A stretch of DNA of 64,000 nucleotides from Micrococcales bacterium UBA7469 (lineage in GTDB: Bacteria > Actinomycetota > Actinomycetes > Actinomycetales > Microbacteriaceae). Shown here one piece after another: positions 53,622 to 62,989 of the stretch. The stretch covers positions 64,779 through 128,778 of the forward strand of contig DLPB01000031.1 in NCBI GenBank assembly GCA_002479805.1. Reading direction: 5' to 3'. Made by a program: the position numbers and the translations under genes. The notes beneath the pieces are model-generated. The model had not been told where the DNA came from and made no database searches. It saw only the letters and a program-made list of their open reading frames with translations. How positions within the stretch are numbered: position 1 is the stretch's first letter; the number at the start of each line of letters is the position of its first letter.

Positions 53622-54823
53622 ATGTCCAACTCTTTGATGTATTTGTTGGTGGCAACCAATATTCCAGCCACCAAAACACCTAGCGAGAGTGCAAGATAAA
53701 TTGGCTTCACGCCAAACGTATCAACCGCAGCACCAACGGCAACCATAGAAATCATTGGACCTGCGGACCAGACCGTCATCTCAAGTGAGAACACTCGACC
53801 ACGTTTATTTGCGGGGATCTTGGTCTGAATTACGGTGTTCAACAGTGGCAACAGCGGTCCCCAGACCAAACCGAGAATCAAACCGAAGAAGATCATGGCC
53901 CACTGCGGTGGCAACTGACTCATCGGAATCATCGATAGCGGAACACCAAGAATGCCGATGCGCAAGATGTTTGCGTAACTAATTCGCTTATGGATTTGCT
54001 CGAAGAACAAAGCTCCGAAGACTGAGGCAAAGGCCATCGCCGAGACCACGGTGCCCAGACCTTCGGGATCTCCCATCTCGTTGTAGGCGGTTGGCAGGAT
54101 AAGCATCTCGGTTGGTAGGTAGATAAGCGCCAGCGTCATGATTGCCGACATCAAAACCAATACCGAAGGGGTGGTGAACAGAATCTTAAACCCCTGCACC
54201 GCATAGATGTAGAACGGCTCCTTCTCAGACTCGTCGTTCTCCTCGTGCTGCTCGGTGACTCGAATCAAGAATGCGAAGAAGGCTGAGATTGCACCAAAGC
54301 CCGCAACCACCAAGAAGGTATTGGCCGAGCCAATGCTTGCGATGCAGAAGGTGGCGAGCGCCGGACCGATTGCAAAGCCGGAGGCGAAGATTGCCTCGTG
54401 AATCGAGTTGGCGCGATCCAGCGTCAGCTTTCCGGCTGCCGCAACATCTGGCACCAGTGACTTTCTCGCGGTTGAACCACCGGGTCCAACCAGAGCACGC
54501 AATAGCCCGATCACAATCAAAGCCGGCAGCGTTAGCTCCCAGAGCCCAGCAACGATTGGAATCAAAAGCGAGGTCATTACCGTCAGCAGCTCAGACCAGC
54601 TGGCAACATTCTTGCGACCCAGCTTGTCGATTACCGAACCCAAGATTGGCGAAAGCAACAGCCCCGGGATTGCGGTTAGTGAGACCACCAGCCCAGCCGA
54701 AGCAGAGTTTCCAGTTATCTCAAGTGCAATCCAGGGGATGGCAATAAACACCATCGAGCCAGAGATTACGCTGGCAATCGAGGAGAGCTGCAGCAGCAGA
54801 AATGGCGCTAAATTGCGCTTCAC
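53618..54823 (-). CDS. MFS transporter
   Basis: 401 residues, about 11-12 membrane helices. ASVISGSMVFIAIPWIALEI at the N-terminus and GSVIDKLGRKNVASW, the loop 2-3 motif, mark the drug/proton antiporter or MFS_3 type. A charged central loop (EQHEENDESEKEP) separates the halves. Follows pyrE by 5 bases. Substrate unknown. Confidence 0.88.
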   Translation of the reverse strand: MKRNLAPFLLLQLSSIASVISGSMVFIAIPWIALEITGNSASAGLVVSLTAIPGLLLSPILGSVIDKLGRKNVASWSELLTVMTSLLIPIVAGLWELTLPALIVIGLLRALVGPGGSTARKSLVPDVAAAGKLTLDRANSIHEAIFASGFAIGPALATFCIASIGSANTFLVVAGFGAISAFFAFLIRVTEQHEENDESEKEPFYIYAVQGFKILFTTPSVLVLMSAIMTLALIYLPTEMLILPTAYNEMGDPEGLGTVVSAMAFASVFGALFFEQIHKRISYANILRIGILGVPLSMIPMSQLPPQWAMIFFGLILGLVWGPLLPLLNTVIQTKIPANKRGRVFSLEMTVWSAGPMISMVAVGAAVDTFGVKPIYLALSLGVLVAGILVATNKYIKELDI

Positions 54824-54828
54824 AAAAC

Positions 54829-55395
54829 CTACTTCGCTAGACCTAGGTCTTCTAGGGTGATTGCGGTTAGGTAAGCGAAGCCGGCTGCCTCAATGGCTTG
54901 GCGAGCTCCGGTATCACGGTCCACCACGGTGGCAACTGCAACCACATTCGCACCGGCTGCCTTCAAAGCCTCGGCTGCAGTCAAGGGAGATCCACCGGTG
55001 GTCGAGGTGTCCTCAAGCACGACAACGCGCTTGCCCTCAACACTTGGACCCTCTACCTGACGACCCATGCCGTGAGCCTTGGCCTGCTTGCGCACCACAA
55101 AGGCATCGAGCTTGCGACCCTGAGCCGCAGCCTGGTGCAGCAGGGCACTGGCCACCGGGTCAGCACCCATGGTCAAACCACCGGCAGCATCGACATCGCC
55201 AAAACCGTTGTCATCCAAAAGCTTGAGCATGACCTTGCCGATCAGCGGCGCTGCCTCGTGGTGCAGGGTGGCTCGGCGTAGATCAACGTAGTAGTCGGCC
55301 TCTAGTCCAGAAGACAAGGTCACCTTGCCGTGAACAACAGCTAGTTCTTTGATCAGTTCAACAAGACGTGGCTTATCAGGTGCGGTGAAGGTCAT
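54829..55395 (-). CDS. pyrE: Orotate phosphoribosyltransferase
   Basis: 188 residues. PRPP loop VVVLEDTSTTGGSPL, flexible loop VVRKQAKAHGMGRQVEGP, and GGLTMGADPVA. Makes OMP from orotate and PRPP in pyrimidine synthesis. It precedes the MFS gene and is divergent from exonuclease III. Confidence 0.95.
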   Translation of the reverse strand: MTFTAPDKPRLVELIKELAVVHGKVTLSSGLEADYYVDLRRATLHHEAAPLIGKVMLKLLDDNGFGDVDAAGGLTMGADPVASALLHQAAAQGRKLDAFVVRKQAKAHGMGRQVEGPSVEGKRVVVLEDTSTTGGSPLTAAEALKAAGANVVAVATVVDRDTGARQAIEAAGFAYLTAITLEDLGLAK

Positions 55396-55453
55396 GTACT
55401 CAGGCTAGCAAGAATTCGGCCGGCATAAGCCTCGGCCTAGTTAGAGTTGTGAG

Positions 55454-56233
55454 GTGAAGATTGCTACCTGGAACGTCAACTCGATACGCGCAAGAAGCCC
55501 GAGGGTGACTCAGTTTTTAGAGCGAACCCAGATTGATGTGCTGGGCATGCAGGAGATTAAGTGCAAGCCGGAGCAGTTTCCCTACGCCGACTTTGAAGCT
55601 ATTGGTTACAAAGTAATCGCACACGGTCTAAACCAGTGGAATGGCGTGGCATTTGCCTACCGAGCAGATCTCGAACCTCAAGATATTGAGCTCTCCTTCA
55701 CCGACCAACCGCAATTCAAAGATGTGGTTGAAGCCCGAGCCATTGGAGCAACCTTCAACGGCATAAGAATCTGGTCGCTCTACGTGCCACACGGTCGAGG
55801 CCTTGAAGACCCACACATGGAATACAAGTTGGAGTTCTTAGATCGCTTGGCAGCTAACACCGCTGAGCAACTAGAAGCTGACCCTGGGTTGGAACTTTGC
55901 CTAATGGGAGATTTCAACATTGCGCCGCTGGACAGCGACGTCTATGACCTTTCAATGTTTGAGACCCACATCTCAGAACCAGAGCGCCAGGCCTTTGAGG
56001 CCTTTGAGCAAATTGGGCTGAGTGACACCGTGCGGGAACTGGTACCTGGCCAATACACCTACTGGGATTACAAAGACCTTTGCTTCCCAAAGAACAACGG
56101 CATGCGAATTGATTTTTGCTTGACCTCGGAAGCGCTAACCGAGAAAGTCATCGGTGCCTCAATCGAGCGCGATGAGCGCAAGGGCGAAGGCCCTAGCGAT
56201 CACGTGCCGGTTGTGCTTGAGCTTTCCGACTGA
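55454..56233 (+). CDS. xthA: Exodeoxyribonuclease III
   Basis: 259 residues from GTG 55454. ATWNVNSIRAR, MQEIKC, YVPHGRG, MGDFNIAP and SDHVPVV give all metal and catalytic residues of the ExoIII/AP endonuclease family. Repairs abasic sites and 3' blocks. Its 3' end overlaps the convergent AlkD gene by 41 bases. Confidence 0.94.
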   Translation: MKIATWNVNSIRARSPRVTQFLERTQIDVLGMQEIKCKPEQFPYADFEAIGYKVIAHGLNQWNGVAFAYRADLEPQDIELSFTDQPQFKDVVEARAIGATFNGIRIWSLYVPHGRGLEDPHMEYKLEFLDRLAANTAEQLEADPGLELCLMGDFNIAPLDSDVYDLSMFETHISEPERQAFEAFEQIGLSDTVRELVPGQYTYWDYKDLCFPKNNGMRIDFCLTSEALTEKVIGASIERDERKGEGPSDHVPVVLELSD

Positions 56234-56930
56234 GCCAATCCTGTCGTTCTTTTTCGCCTAGCTTCTCAATCGCATATCGCAGTGCGGTTCTCGGCATAGT
56301 CGCGGCATGCTGCTCTAAGAAATCGCGCAACGCGCGAAGATCTTTTTTACCCATTTCGCGCAAAGACCAACCGACGGCTTTGTGGATCAGGTCGTGCGGG
56401 TGATCGATTAGCTCTTCACAAACCGCGATGGTTGGAGCCATATCAAACTGGGCTATCAGCGGAAAGGTCAGGATTACCGAACTGCGCTGGATCCAAAGGT
56501 TTTTTGATTTTGCCCGCTTGAGCAGAAACTCGATCGCCTTCGGGTCTCCAATTAGCCCTTTGCCAAATCGATTAGCCGAAACATCGACTAGGTCCCAGTT
56601 GTTGATGCAGCCGCTGTCATAGAGACTGAGATATTTTGCGAACAGGTCCTGGCGGACTGAGGGATCCTTTGACTTCTCATACTGATTGGTGAGAATCACC
56701 ACCGCACACAATCGATCCTCGTGATACTCGCTCTTCGAGAGCTCAAAGATTGTCTGCCAGTCGGCGTTTTTGAACTCGCGCGCAACCAATCGGACTTCGG
56801 GAACTTTGACACCTAGGAACTTGTCACCCTCGCCATATTCACCCGGCCCGGTTTTGAAAAACCAAGCCAGGTCAACTGCATGTGCCGGGCGAGCAAAGGA
56901 GCGAATATCCCTGCGGATTTGCTCAAGCAT
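56193..56930 (-). CDS. AlkD-like DNA alkylation repair protein
   Basis: 245 residues of HEAT-like helical repeats. VDLAWFFKTGPGEYGEGDKF at the front and the NNWDLVDVSANRF and DLIHKAVGWSLREMGK segments are diagnostic for AlkD, a base-flipping-free glycosylase for alkylpurines. Its start overlaps the channel gene's stop by 1 base (TAATG), so the two are cotranscribed. Confidence 0.92.
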   Translation of the reverse strand: MLEQIRRDIRSFARPAHAVDLAWFFKTGPGEYGEGDKFLGVKVPEVRLVAREFKNADWQTIFELSKSEYHEDRLCAVVILTNQYEKSKDPSVRQDLFAKYLSLYDSGCINNWDLVDVSANRFGKGLIGDPKAIEFLLKRAKSKNLWIQRSSVILTFPLIAQFDMAPTIAVCEELIDHPHDLIHKAVGWSLREMGKKDLRALRDFLEQHAATMPRTALRYAIEKLGEKERQDWLSRKAQAQPARDR

Positions 56931-58894
56931 TAGCGAATGGTGTCAGCAACCACAATCAGTGAGTCACCCTTCTCAGGAGTAAACACCGCTTCCTTGCTCG
57001 GGTTGATCTTGACACCGGCAGCGGCATCGCCAGCGCTCTTCTTTGCCGAGCGGTAACCAATTGCCGATTCACCCTTGGCGCGAGCATTAGCCACCAACTG
57101 GGCGTAGCTAACCTCCTTGCCAATTGGTGCGTAGAGAGCGATGTCGCGAACGCTCAGCGATGCACCTTCGGCATCGAAAAGATCTTCGAATACTGGTGCA
57201 AGTCCTGGGTTCTCCGATACCTGTGCAATCAAAAGCGCAGCTAGGTTGTCGCTAACTACCAAGTCATCAACCGCTGCAACTCTTGCGATCTCAGCCTTGC
57301 GGCCATCCAAAATCTCAGCCACCAAGCGGGTTGGCTCAACACCATTGCCCGGTGCTTCGAACAGGCGGTTCATCTGCAACATGGTGAGCATGGTCTGGGC
57401 ATCGGCTTCTGCCTCACTGATGGCATTGCGGTAACCGAGCACGATGACCTCGTCGTAATGCTTGGCGCTGGCAGCTGCGGTTAGGTCATCGATGTCACCG
57501 GTAACAGAAGCGGTGGTGACCTTGATGTTGGAGCCAAAATCGAGGTTCTTGAGTTGGTCCTCTGCGACCAGTGACTTGCGAGCCAAGATGTGGACGGTTG
57601 AGCCCTTCGGAAGGAAGGCTGCCAACTCGGAGATCACGCTGCGACCCATTTCAGACCAACCGATTACCAATAGGTGCTCTGGCTTGGGGGCTGGAACTGC
57701 AATCTTGGCAGACTTCTTCACCAGCTCTTCGCGGGTGCCGGTGTAGGTGACCTGGTCGTCGTCCTGGGCAATAGCAATGATCTTGCTGCCCTTGCCGATC
57801 TTGGTGGTTGGCTTTGGGTTGAGCTGAGTCTTACCCTTGGCATCAACCAAACCAATCACCGATGCGGTGTTGAAGCTCAATAGCGCATCTGCATAGGTCT
57901 TACCCTCAAGCGCTGGAATCTCGCTGAAGTAGATCTCATCTCCGGAGAAGTCCAGCAGGTCCAAAATCACGGTTGATAGACCTGGCTGGCGGGAAGCCTG
58001 CGCGGTGACACGAGCGATTACCTCGTGAGAGCGAACCGACAGCACCTGACCCTGGGTGGCAACCGAGATTGCCTCTGCGGTGTCGCGGTCATCGAGCTCA
58101 GCAACAATCTTGAGGTTCGGGTTAGAGTTCACGGCCTTCACGGCTAGCACGGTGGAAACCACATTGGCGTCACCGGTCTCATCGGAGTCCAGAATGATTA
58201 CCGACTTGGCATTTGAGATGTTGCTGCGCTTCAGATCGATTGGGTTAGCTGGCTCACCGCTTCGGGTGACAATCTTTAGCTTGCCGAGGTTCTCGGTGCG
58301 GGACTCAATCTCGTCCTCCATGAACTCACGGTCGTGTGGGGCAAAGATCACAACTACCGGCTTGCGCACGTTTTCGTTGGCGATAGCCAACTCCTGCAAA
58401 ATCGGGAAAATTCGCGAGGACCAACCCAGAATCAGGGTGTGGTTGTCATCGACAATTGGGCTGCGTCCCTTGCGCAATCTTGCAAAGGTGCGCTGGATAG
58501 CGCCGACCACATAACCGATAACGCTGGCAGTCAGCGCAGTGGTGGTTACCCAATACAGCACCGCGATGATTCGATCAGCCCAGGTTGGCTCACCACCAAG
58601 CGACAGAATCTTGGTGAATGACGCCCAGAACAGATCAAAGAAACTCAGATTCTCCGGGTCTGCCGCTTGAGTCAGCGCTGGGATTGCCAACAGGGTGGAC
58701 TTGACTCCAACCATCACGAGGGCAATCACCATCATTAGCAGCAAGACGTAGAGCACGAAGGTGCCGGCGCGTGCGATGGAGTTATCGAAGTTATATCTCA
58801 GGCGTGCCCAAGGTCCAATCTTGCTCCTGGCTGCCTGAGCAATCTCACCCTGTGCGCCTTGGCCGTAAGAACGGCTCTGTTCGTTAGTCGACAT
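56930..58894 (-). CDS. CASTOR/POLLUX-like channel with NAD-binding domains
   Basis: 654 residues. Two membrane helices near 40-70 and 110-135 flank a short pore segment (FDLFWASFTKILSLGG), followed by two RCK/Rossmann-like domains (TLILGWSSRIFPILQEL; LLVIGWSEMGRSVISEL). This is the layout of ion channels related to plant CASTOR/POLLUX. Likely controls cation flow in response to ligand or calcium. No selectivity motif TVGYG is present. Confidence 0.88.
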   Translation of the reverse strand: MSTNEQSRSYGQGAQGEIAQAARSKIGPWARLRYNFDNSIARAGTFVLYVLLLMMVIALVMVGVKSTLLAIPALTQAADPENLSFFDLFWASFTKILSLGGEPTWADRIIAVLYWVTTTALTASVIGYVVGAIQRTFARLRKGRSPIVDDNHTLILGWSSRIFPILQELAIANENVRKPVVVIFAPHDREFMEDEIESRTENLGKLKIVTRSGEPANPIDLKRSNISNAKSVIILDSDETGDANVVSTVLAVKAVNSNPNLKIVAELDDRDTAEAISVATQGQVLSVRSHEVIARVTAQASRQPGLSTVILDLLDFSGDEIYFSEIPALEGKTYADALLSFNTASVIGLVDAKGKTQLNPKPTTKIGKGSKIIAIAQDDDQVTYTGTREELVKKSAKIAVPAPKPEHLLVIGWSEMGRSVISELAAFLPKGSTVHILARKSLVAEDQLKNLDFGSNIKVTTASVTGDIDDLTAAASAKHYDEVIVLGYRNAISEAEADAQTMLTMLQMNRLFEAPGNGVEPTRLVAEILDGRKAEIARVAAVDDLVVSDNLAALLIAQVSENPGLAPVFEDLFDAEGASLSVRDIALYAPIGKEVSYAQLVANARAKGESAIGYRSAKKSAGDAAAGVKINPSKEAVFTPEKGDSLIVVADTIR

Positions 58895-58963
58895 AGCCCA
58901 AAGTTTAGTGAGCAGACTTGCGCTTGATTGGTAACCCAGTGCCAGGTTCCCTAAGCGGAATAT

Positions 58964-61102
58964 CTACTTCGGGGTAACACTCAAGGCTGCGCCGGTCTCA
59001 TCGACATCGACCACAACTGCAGCGCCGTCAATAACCTCGCCTGCCAAAAGCAGGTTCGCTAGTCGGTCATCAATCTCACGCTGCATCAGTCTGCGAAGCG
59101 GCCTTGCACCGTAAACCGGGTCGTAGCCCTTCTCGGCTAACCACAGTCTTGCCTTTGGCGTGACCGCCAGGGTCAGGCGACGCTGTTCTAGACGCTCGGT
59201 GAGCTTGTCGACATTGAGGTCAACAATCGAACCAAGTTCATCGATTGAAAGCGCATCAAATAGCACGATGTCATCGAGACGGTTTAGGAACTCCGGCTTG
59301 AAGGCGGCGCGAACCATCGCCATCACGCCCTCTTGCTTCTGGGCCTCTGTGAGTTCTGGATTGATCAAGAACTGTGAGCCAAGGTTTGAAGTCATGATCA
59401 AAATCACATTTCTAAAATCAACCGTGCGGCCCTGACCATCGGTCAGGCGACCATCGTCGAGCACCTGCAGCAGGATGTCGAAAACCTCGGGGTGAGCCTT
59501 TTCAACCTCGTCCAACAGCACCACCGAATAGGGTCTGCGACGAATGGCTTCGGTGAGCTGGCCACCCTCTTCGTAGCCGATATATCCCGGGGGAGCACCA
59601 ACCAGTCTGGAGACACTGTGCTTCTCGGAGTACTCCGACATATCAATGCGAACCATTGACTTCTCATCGTCGAATAAGAATTCGGCGAGACTCTTCGCAA
59701 GCTCAGTCTTTCCGACACCGGTAGGACCTAGGAACATAAATGATCCGGTTGGTCTTGATGGATCAGAGATGCCAGCCTTAGAGCGGCGAACCGCATCGGA
59801 AACTGCCTTCACAGCCTGCTTTTGACCGATCAGTCGCTTACCCAACTGGGCTTCCAGGGTGAGTAGCTTCTCGCTCTCGCCGGCCAGTAGCTTGCCGGTT
59901 GGAATGCCGGTCCAAGCCGAGACCACGGCTGCAATTTCATCCTCGGAGACCTGCTCTCCGACCATGCGCTCTGTGCCATCAGACTCTTGGTTTTCGGCAT
60001 CTTTGAGCTGCTTCTCTAGCTGCGGAATCTCGCCGTAGAGCAGGCGAGAGGCCAACTCCAGGTTGGATTCGCGCTGAGCGCGATCCGCTTCGATGCGCAG
60101 CGCATCGAGTTTGGTCTTGAGTTCACCAATCTTGTTTAGTTCGCTGCGCTCTTTTTCCCAACGGGCATTTAGCGCATCGAGCTTCTGCTGCTTCTCAGCC
60201 AGGTCCTCTTGCAACTTCTCAAGGCGCTGCTTAGAGGCATCGTCCTTTTCTTTTTTGAGGGCAAACTCTTCAAGCTTTAGCCGATCAACTTGACGCCGAA
60301 GCTCATCAATCTCAACCGGTGCGGAGTCAATCTCCATTCTTAGCCGCGAAGCGGCTTCGTCGACGAGGTCGATTGCCTTATCCGGCAGTTGTCGACCAGT
60401 GATATAGCGATTGGAGAGTTGAGCAGCCGCAACCAAAGCACTGTCTGCGATGGTGACCTTGTGGTGAGCTTCGTAGCGTTCTTTTAGACCGCGCAAGATG
60501 GCAACTGTGTCATCGACCGATGGCTCACCAACAAATACCTGCTGGAATCTGCGCTCTAGAGCGCTGTCCTTTTCGATGCGCTCACGGTACTCATCCAAGG
60601 TGGTGGCACCGATCAGCCTTAACTCGCCTCGGGCGAGCATTGGCTTGAGCATGTTTGAGGCATCCATCGAGCCATCAGCAGCACCGGCGCCAACCAGGGT
60701 GTGAAGCTCATCGATGAAAGTGATAACCGAACCCTCGGCATCTTGAATCTCTTTGAGGACAGCCTTTAGGCGCTCTTCAAACTCACCGCGAAACTTGGAT
60801 CCAGCGACCATTGCACCAAGGTCAAGGCTGATCAGGGTCTTGCCCTTGAGACTCTCCGGCACATCGCCTGCGACGATACGTTGCGCAAGCCCTTCGACCA
60901 CCGCAGTCTTACCGACTCCTGGTTCACCGATTAACACCGGATTGTTCTTGGTGCGGCGGGAGAGAACCTGGCTGACGCGGCGAATTTCGGCATCGCGACC
61001 AATCACCGGGTCTAGCTTGCCTGCTTTTGCGATGGCGGTTAGGTCGATGCCGAATTGCTCAAGAGCAGACTTTTGCTCTTCTTGGTTTGGTTGCTGATTC
61101 AT
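58964..61102 (-). CDS. clpB: ClpB disaggregase lacking the N-domain
   Basis: 712 residues from ATG 61102, chosen for its strong GGAGGAGGACAAG leader; it overlaps hspR's stop by 4 bases. Two AAA+ modules with GEPGVGKT and GPTGVGKT; a full coiled-coil middle domain (about 280-400, KLEEFALKKEKDDASKQRLE), so it is ClpB rather than ClpA or ClpC. The family's usual N-terminal substrate domain of about 150 residues is absent: the protein opens at LEQFGIDLTAIAKAG. It rescues aggregated protein with DnaK. Repressed by HspR, most likely. Confidence 0.93.
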   Translation of the reverse strand: MNQQPNQEEQKSALEQFGIDLTAIAKAGKLDPVIGRDAEIRRVSQVLSRRTKNNPVLIGEPGVGKTAVVEGLAQRIVAGDVPESLKGKTLISLDLGAMVAGSKFRGEFEERLKAVLKEIQDAEGSVITFIDELHTLVGAGAADGSMDASNMLKPMLARGELRLIGATTLDEYRERIEKDSALERRFQQVFVGEPSVDDTVAILRGLKERYEAHHKVTIADSALVAAAQLSNRYITGRQLPDKAIDLVDEAASRLRMEIDSAPVEIDELRRQVDRLKLEEFALKKEKDDASKQRLEKLQEDLAEKQQKLDALNARWEKERSELNKIGELKTKLDALRIEADRAQRESNLELASRLLYGEIPQLEKQLKDAENQESDGTERMVGEQVSEDEIAAVVSAWTGIPTGKLLAGESEKLLTLEAQLGKRLIGQKQAVKAVSDAVRRSKAGISDPSRPTGSFMFLGPTGVGKTELAKSLAEFLFDDEKSMVRIDMSEYSEKHSVSRLVGAPPGYIGYEEGGQLTEAIRRRPYSVVLLDEVEKAHPEVFDILLQVLDDGRLTDGQGRTVDFRNVILIMTSNLGSQFLINPELTEAQKQEGVMAMVRAAFKPEFLNRLDDIVLFDALSIDELGSIVDLNVDKLTERLEQRRLTLAVTPKARLWLAEKGYDPVYGARPLRRLMQREIDDRLANLLLAGEVIDGAAVVVDVDETGAALSVTPK

Positions 61103-61512
61103 CTTGTCCTCCTCCATAGCACTACTGAGCCACCTCGCTCCGGTCTCTTACCCGGGCTTAGGCTCACAACTCCTTGGTCACCGGCGGCAAACACTCGCCT
61201 ACCGGGTTGATTCATAACTTGATTCGCAAGTTCGGTCTCTAGATCCCGAACTCGGTTTCTGAGTTCTTGGTTTTCGGTCACCAGTTCGAGCACTCGCCTG
61301 ATGCCCTCCAGCGATACACCCTCCTGGGAGAGCCTGGAAATCTCACGCAGTTTTGCAACATCCGCCATGGTGTAGCGGCGGGATTGCCCTTGCGTGCGGG
61401 TAGGGGAAACCAGGCCCATGCGGTCATACTGCCTCAGGGTTTGCGGATGCATATTCGCCAGTTCGGCCGCGACCGAAATCACAAACAGCGGGGTGTTCTC
61501 ATCGAGTTGCAT
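61099..61512 (-). CDS. hspR: HspR heat-shock repressor (MerR family)
   Basis: 137 residues. MerR helix-turn-helix ISVAAELANMHPQTLRQYDR, then GQSRRYTMADVAKL, and a helical dimer region. HspR binds HAIR sites before dnaK, which lie outside the window. Basic C-terminus. GGAGG precedes the ATG. Confidence 0.93.
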   Translation of the reverse strand: MQLDENTPLFVISVAAELANMHPQTLRQYDRMGLVSPTRTQGQSRRYTMADVAKLREISRLSQEGVSLEGIRRVLELVTENQELRNRVRDLETELANQVMNQPGRRVFAAGDQGVVSLSPGKRPERGGSVVLWRRTR

Positions 61513-61527
61513 CCACGCCTCCTTTTA

Positions 61528-62436
61528 TTAGAGCTGTCCAGCTCGCTGGATCAGATCGGCTCTTGGGTCTTCATCCGGTAGCTCTTGATCGAATTGCTCG
61601 ATAAGTGCCTTGGCCTTGTCATTGACGTGCGAAGGCACGGCAATTTCCACGGTTGCCAATAGGTCACCCTCTTTGCCAGGGCGCTGCACGCCTTTGCCCT
61701 TCACCCTTAGCGCTCGGCCATTTGGGGTGCCGGGCGCAACCTTGAGTTTCACCGGAGCCTCGCCCAAAAGCGGCACCGAGATAGTGGCTCCCAGAATTGC
61801 CTCGGCAATGGTGACCGGTACGGTCACCCGCACGTTGTCGCCATCGCGAGTGAAGACCGGGTGGGTCTTGACCTTGATGCTGACCACCAGATCACCCTTT
61901 GGTCCACCGTTAGGTGAGGCCTGTCCCTTACCCGCTACCTTGAGTTTCTGACCGTCTTGGATGCCGGCCGGAACCTTCAGGCTCACGGTTTCGCTACCCA
62001 CCCTGATCTTGAGCGTGGTGCCCTTAATCGAATCAATGAAGTCGATGGTTGAGCTGGTGGATAGGTCCTGACCGCGCTGCGGTCCACCAAATCCGCCGAA
62101 ACCTCCAAAGCCTCCCTGCGGGAAGCCACCTCCGAATAGGTTGCTAAAGACATCTTCGAAACCTCCGGCAGAACCCGGGCCCTGCTGGAAGCGAGCGCCG
62201 CCGCCCATAGCGCGGATGGCGTCATACTCGCGACGCTGCTCCTTATCGGAGAGCACGTCATACGCCTCGGAGATGTCCTTGAACCTGGCCTCCGCTTTGG
62301 CATCATTCGGGTGTAGATCGGGGTGATTCTCCTTGGCGAGCTTGCGGTAGACCTTCTTTAGTTCGGCCTCTGAAACGTCCTTGGCAACGCCAAGGATCTT
62401 GTAGAAGTCCTTCTCTACCCAGTCTTGAGATGCCAT
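61528..62436 (-). CDS. dnaJ: DnaJ/CbpA-type co-chaperone without zinc finger
   Basis: 302 residues. J-domain 9-75 with HPD at 38-40, Gly/Phe region with FGGFGGFGG at about 100-120, and two C-terminal substrate domains. No CxxCxGxG zinc-finger repeats, so it is a class B (CbpA-like) protein. Stimulates DnaK. Lies 10 bases after grpE and 15 before hspR. Confidence 0.93.
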   Translation of the reverse strand: MASQDWVEKDFYKILGVAKDVSEAELKKVYRKLAKENHPDLHPNDAKAEARFKDISEAYDVLSDKEQRREYDAIRAMGGGARFQQGPGSAGGFEDVFSNLFGGGFPQGGFGGFGGFGGPQRGQDLSTSSTIDFIDSIKGTTLKIRVGSETVSLKVPAGIQDGQKLKVAGKGQASPNGGPKGDLVVSIKVKTHPVFTRDGDNVRVTVPVTIAEAILGATISVPLLGEAPVKLKVAPGTPNGRALRVKGKGVQRPGKEGDLLATVEIAVPSHVNDKAKALIEQFDQELPDEDPRADLIQRAGQL

Positions 62437-62446
62437 TTAGTTTCAC

Positions 62447-62989
62447 CTACTCCGCAGGAACGAATACCGCTACCTTCGCTGGGCGCAGCATGCGCTCACC
62501 GATTCGGTAGCCCAGTTCGATTACGTCGGCAACCTCGGCCGCAGAGACGCTTGGGTTTGGGGTCTGAACCAAAGCATCGTGCAGCTCAGGGTCGAACTTG
62601 TCGCCCTTTGCACCAAATGCCGTAAGGCCAAACTTGTCGCCAGCGTTTCTCAGCTTGGTTGCGATTGCAGCCATCGGGGTGCCCTCTTGCAGATCGCCGT
62701 GCTGCTGCGCACGGGTTAGATCATCAAGGGCGGGCAGGAAAGCACGGATCGCCTCGGCAATTGCTGCCTGGCGCTCCGCACCCCTGTCACGCTCGACACG
62801 GGCTCGGTAGTTCACAAAATCTGCCTGCAGTCGCTGCAGATCCTGGAAGATCTCGAGTTCGCGATCGATTAGCTCAGTCTCCGAGGAGGCTGATTCGGGC
62901 TCAACCGGTGAGCCCTCCTCAGTCATCTCTTCGTTTAGGTCACCCTCGTGGTGCTGAGGGTCCTGATCGTTTAGCTTCTCGTCGGACAT
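62447..62989 (-). CDS. grpE: GrpE nucleotide exchange factor
   Basis: 180 residues: acidic disordered N-terminus, long coiled coil (FQDLQRLQADFVNYRARVER), and the C-terminal beta domain ending GYRIGERMLRPAKVAV. Releases ADP from DnaK. Start overlaps the dnaK stop by one base (TAATG). Confidence 0.95.
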   Translation of the reverse strand: MSDEKLNDQDPQHHEGDLNEEMTEEGSPVEPESASSETELIDRELEIFQDLQRLQADFVNYRARVERDRGAERQAAIAEAIRAFLPALDDLTRAQQHGDLQEGTPMAAIATKLRNAGDKFGLTAFGAKGDKFDPELHDALVQTPNPSVSAAEVADVIELGYRIGERMLRPAKVAVFVPAE

